Shown here: piece by piece, positions 6,228 through 8,239 of the stretch
Layout: every line of letters starts with the position of its first letter
How positions within the stretch are numbered: the first letter of the stretch is position 1
NCBI GenBank assembly: GCA_905197385.1
Contig: CAJJYO010000061.1
Coordinates: forward strand, 1-8,239
Reading direction: 5' to 3'
Length of the DNA stretch: 8,239 nucleotides
Source: an uncultured Collinsella sp.
GTDB taxonomy: Bacteria; Actinomycetota; Coriobacteriia; Coriobacteriales; Coriobacteriaceae
Translations under genes and position numbers: made by a program
The notes under the pieces: generated by a model
The model's database searches: none
What the model saw: the letters and a program-made list of their open reading frames with translations, nothing else
What the model was told of the DNA's origin: nothing

Positions 6228-6900
6228 GGACGCCGATGCGCCCGATGCACGCACCCGTATCATCGAGGCGTTTTGGGAGCTTATCGAGAACAACAGCATC
6301 TTCGAGCTGTCGGTTGGCGAGGTGACCCGCGCCGCCCAGTGCAATCGCGGAACGTTTTACTACTATTTTCACGATTTCGATGAACTCGTCGCCATCGCCA
6401 TAGCCCAGCTGCTGCAGGATAACGAGCTCATCACCGATGCCCTCTGGCATTTTTCGAGCGAGGGCGACCTTTCGGCGTTCGACCGGCGCGACGTCCGCTG
6501 CCTGCTGCGGCGCATCGTCATCACCATGAGGGCGGGTGCCGCCGAGCAGGTCGTGCAGGGCATCCATACGATCATCATCGACCGCGTGAGAGAGATCGTC
6601 CACCCCGATGGAGAAGAGCTCAAGGCAGATTCGAGCTTTGCGGTGGGCTTTCTGGTCTCGGGCATCATGGGCTTTGTGATGGCGGTCGGCTTTGCCCGGG
6701 AGGGCGGCGAGGAGATAGACCTCGAGCAGCTGGGGGACAGCGCATGCGCGTACCTGAGGGCGGTCGCCATGCAGACGGTGGAAACGGTCGCGCAAGTCGA
6801 GGGCGTCGATACATCCGAGCTGCTCGAACGCGTCTCCAAGGAGGCCGATGCCTATCGCGCATCGCGTGCGACGAGTCCCGACGTGGTGAAAGACGTCTAG
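6211..6900 (+). CDS. TetR-family transcriptional regulator
   Basis: A 229-residue regulator. The N-terminal helix-turn-helix spans about residues 12-60, with the recognition region CNRGTFYYYFHDFDEL (44-59) typical of TetR proteins. The remaining helices form the ligand and dimer domain, with a hydrophobic stretch at about 143-160 (FAVGFLVSGIMGFVMAVG) that could line a pocket for a lipid-like ligand (inferred). ATG 6211 (MARPRK) is preferred over GTG 6202 because TetR proteins usually start just before such a basic patch, and GGTGAGG (6201-6207) lies directly upstream. The gene overlaps the end of the large upstream gene by 17 nt, pointing to co-transcription and translational coupling. It most likely represses its own operon through the palindrome at 1718-1738. 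The family is certain; ligand and target are inferred. Confidence 0.92.
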   Translation: MARPRKDADAPDARTRIIEAFWELIENNSIFELSVGEVTRAAQCNRGTFYYYFHDFDELVAIAIAQLLQDNELITDALWHFSSEGDLSAFDRRDVRCLLRRIVITMRAGAAEQVVQGIHTIIIDRVREIVHPDGEELKADSSFAVGFLVSGIMGFVMAVGFAREGGEEIDLEQLGDSACAYLRAVAMQTVETVAQVEGVDTSELLERVSKEADAYRASRATSPDVVKDV

Positions 6901-6925
6901 GGTTTCTCTTGCGGGGCGCCTGTCG

Positions 6926-6953
6926 CGCATCGCGCGGTGAGTCCCGCGATGCG
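6926..6953. other. Stem-loop after tetR
   Basis: Perfect 9-bp inverted repeat CGCATCGCG (6926-6934) and CGCGATGCG (6945-6953) with a 10-nt loop, 25 nt past the tetR stop. No T-run follows, so it is at best a weak terminator or an mRNA-end stabilising hairpin. Confidence 0.45.
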
Positions 6954-6981
6954 GTCATAACCTGCATTCATGTGAGCCGGG

Positions 6982-7010
6982 TTTATAGATATTCCTCCAG
7001 CTGTTAACAT
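6982..7010 (+). promoter_or_regulatory. clpC: Candidate clpC promoter
   Basis: -35 TTTATA (6982-6987, four of six matches to consensus), a 17-nt spacer, and extended -10 TG-T-TAACAT (7002-7010). The start would be near 7017, giving a leader of about 76 nt. I see no CtsR-type direct repeat, CIRCE or HspR-type inverted repeat near it. Confidence 0.55.
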
Positions 7011-7032
7011 AGACGACCTGTGGGTAAAGAGA

Positions 7033-7062
7033 CAAAAGCGCCGCCGACGGGCGGGCGTTTTG
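7033..7062 (+). terminator. Terminator-like hairpin in the clpC leader
   Basis: Hairpin of CAAAA/TTTTG (7033-7037 with 7058-7062), CGCC/GGCG and GCC/GGC pairs, with a bulged G on each side (7038 and 7053) and loop GACG (7046-7049). The A-tract, G/C stem and T-tract order resembles an intrinsic terminator with a short T-run. It lies between the candidate promoter and the clpC start, so it may attenuate clpC, stabilise its 5' end, or end read-through from tetR. Confidence 0.45.
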
Positions 7063-7092
7063 ATTTCGATGGACTCATGTAAGGAAACGAGC

Positions 7093-8239
7093 ATGTTAGA
7101 TAGATTTACCGATCGAGCGCGCAAGGTCATGTCGATGGCCAAACAGGAGGCGCTCGATCTGCACTCAAATAAGGTGGGCACCGAGCACCTGCTGCTCGCA
7201 CTCGCCAAGGAGGACGAGGGCATCGCTGCCGAGGCGCTGCGCTCGCTTGATATCTCCTACGACGACATCATGGACACCCTCAAGGAGGTCCAGACCACGG
7301 TCCCCGAGCCCAGCGAGGAGACCGAGGCTGCCAAGCTTGCCTTTACGCCGCTCGTCATTAGCGTGATGGAGCGTTCATTCCGCGTGGCGCGCGAGAACAA
7401 TCAGACCTACGTGTCGACCGAGCACCTGCTCATCGGTATCGTCGAAGAGGGCAACGGCATGGCCATGGACATCCTCATGCGCCTGGGCGTGTCGTCCGCC
7501 TCCATCAAAAAGGCTATCGAGAAACTCACCGCCAAGGACCAGGACAAGAAGCGTCCGCTTGCCGGCGCCGGTGCTGGTCGTCCCGGTGCGGGCCTGCCGT
7601 TCTTTAGCGGCTCGGATGCCTCTCAGCAAAAGGGGAGTGGCACCGATACGCTCAAGCAGTTCGCCACCAACCTCACGCAAAAGGCGCGCGATGGCGAGCT
7701 CGACCCTGTAATTGGTCGCGAAAAGGAAGTCCAGCGTATGATGGAAATTCTTTCGCGCCGCACCAAGAACAACCCGCTCATTCTGGGCGACCCCGGCGTG
7801 GGCAAGACGGCCATCGTCGAGGGCCTGGCTCAGCAGATTGCAGCCGGCAACGTGCCCGAGAACCTCATGAACCAGAATATCTGGACGCTCGACCTGCCGG
7901 GTCTTGTCGCGGGTGCCAAGTATCGCGGTGAGTTTGAGGAGCGCCTCAAGAACGTGATCCAGGAGGCGACCGAAGCCGACGACGTTATCTTGTTTATCGA
8001 CGAGATGCACACCATCATCGGTGCCGGCTCTGCCGAGGGCTCCATCGACGCGAGCTCCATGCTCAAGCCCGTTCTCGCACGCGGTGCTTTCCAGATCATC
8101 GGTGCCACCACGGCCGAGGAGTTCCGCAAGTACCTCACCAAGGACCCGGCCTTCGAGCGTCGCTTCCAGACCATCGATGTCGAGGAGCCGAGCGTCGAGG
8201 ACACGGTCAAGATCCTGACCGCGCTCAAGCCGCGCTACG
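7093..8239 (+). CDS. clpC: ATP-dependent Clp protease ATP-binding subunit ClpC, 5' part
   Basis: An AAA+ unfoldase that feeds damaged or tagged proteins to the ClpP peptidase in the cytoplasm. The gene runs off the window end with an open frame; 382 residues are seen of roughly 810-870. Two N-terminal Clp-N repeats occupy about residues 2-143 (TEHLLLAL at 30-37 and TEHLLIGI at 109-116 are the paired motifs). A Gly/Ala-rich linker follows at about 150-172, then the first AAA+ domain: Walker A GDPGVGKT (232-239), pore loop KYRGEFEE (276-283), Walker B VILFIDE (298-304), sensor-1 GATT (337-340) and arginine-finger region FERRF. ATG 7093 is preceded by AAGGA (7081-7085) at 7-nt spacing and gives the canonical beginning [12 protein letters not shown]. 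The M-domain and second ATPase domain lie beyond the edge. ClpC is preferred over ClpB or ClpA from the N-terminal region. Confidence 0.93.
   Translation, partial: MLDRFTDRARKVMSMAKQEALDLHSNKVGTEHLLLALAKEDEGIAAEALRSLDISYDDIMDTLKEVQTTVPEPSEETEAAKLAFTPLVISVMERSFRVARENNQTYVSTEHLLIGIVEEGNGMAMDILMRLGVSSASIKKAIEKLTAKDQDKKRPLAGAGAGRPGAGLPFFSGSDASQQKGSGTDTLKQFATNLTQKARDGELDPVIGREKEVQRMMEILSRRTKNNPLILGDPGVGKTAIVEGLAQQIAAGNVPENLMNQNIWTLDLPGLVAGAKYRGEFEERLKNVIQEATEADDVILFIDEMHTIIGAGSAEGSIDASSMLKPVLARGAFQIIGATTAEEFRKYLTKDPAFERRFQTIDVEEPSVEDTVKILTALKPRY

Noticed and set aside
3765..6344. A very long open frame (859 codons) on the minus strand opposite the large gene
   Set aside because: It mirrors the codon pattern of the plus-strand gene, is rich in His, Arg and Val with no recognisable domain, and lacks a supporting start context. 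The plus strand encodes clear motifs throughout.

Overview
The window looks like chromosome from a high-GC, anaerobic, gut-type actinobacterium of the Coriobacteriia, most like Collinsella. This is inferred from G/C-rich third codon positions, the mix of protein families, and an oxygen-sensitive type of activase chemistry. No rRNA or tRNA is present to confirm it. All real genes read on the plus strand.

Layout: (1) 3-647, the 3' part of a ThrE-type threonine/serine exporter. (2) 648-951, an intergenic stretch holding two back-to-back palindromes, a weak promoter candidate and a strong terminator-type hairpin in front of the next gene. (3) 952-1506, a small four-helix membrane protein of the DUF2798 type. 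(4) 1507-1787, its 3' region with a strong intrinsic terminator, then a promoter whose -35 region lies inside a 21-bp palindromic operator. (5) 1788-6227, a 1479-residue fused protein of the benzoyl-CoA reductase / 2-hydroxyacyl-CoA dehydratase (BCR/HAD) type. (6) 6211-6900, a TetR-family repressor overlapping the end of the large gene. (7) 6901-7092, a promoter and leader hairpin. (8) 7093 to the window end, the first 382 codons of clpC.

The most interesting unit is the large gene plus tetR. The large protein carries two ATPase activase domains, a four-cysteine patch and two dehydratase/reductase-like modules in one chain. These match the parts that benzoyl-CoA reductase builds from four subunits. 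Its closest functional precedent, from memory, is the plsA/plsR plasmalogen synthase of Clostridium perfringens, which reductively converts an ester lipid to a vinyl ether. That would make this a single-polypeptide, TetR-controlled plasmalogen locus. The assignment is inference; the domain make-up is visible in the sequence. The tetR product probably binds the palindrome over the promoter and so controls its own operon.

The clpC gene is a separate housekeeping unit with its own promoter.
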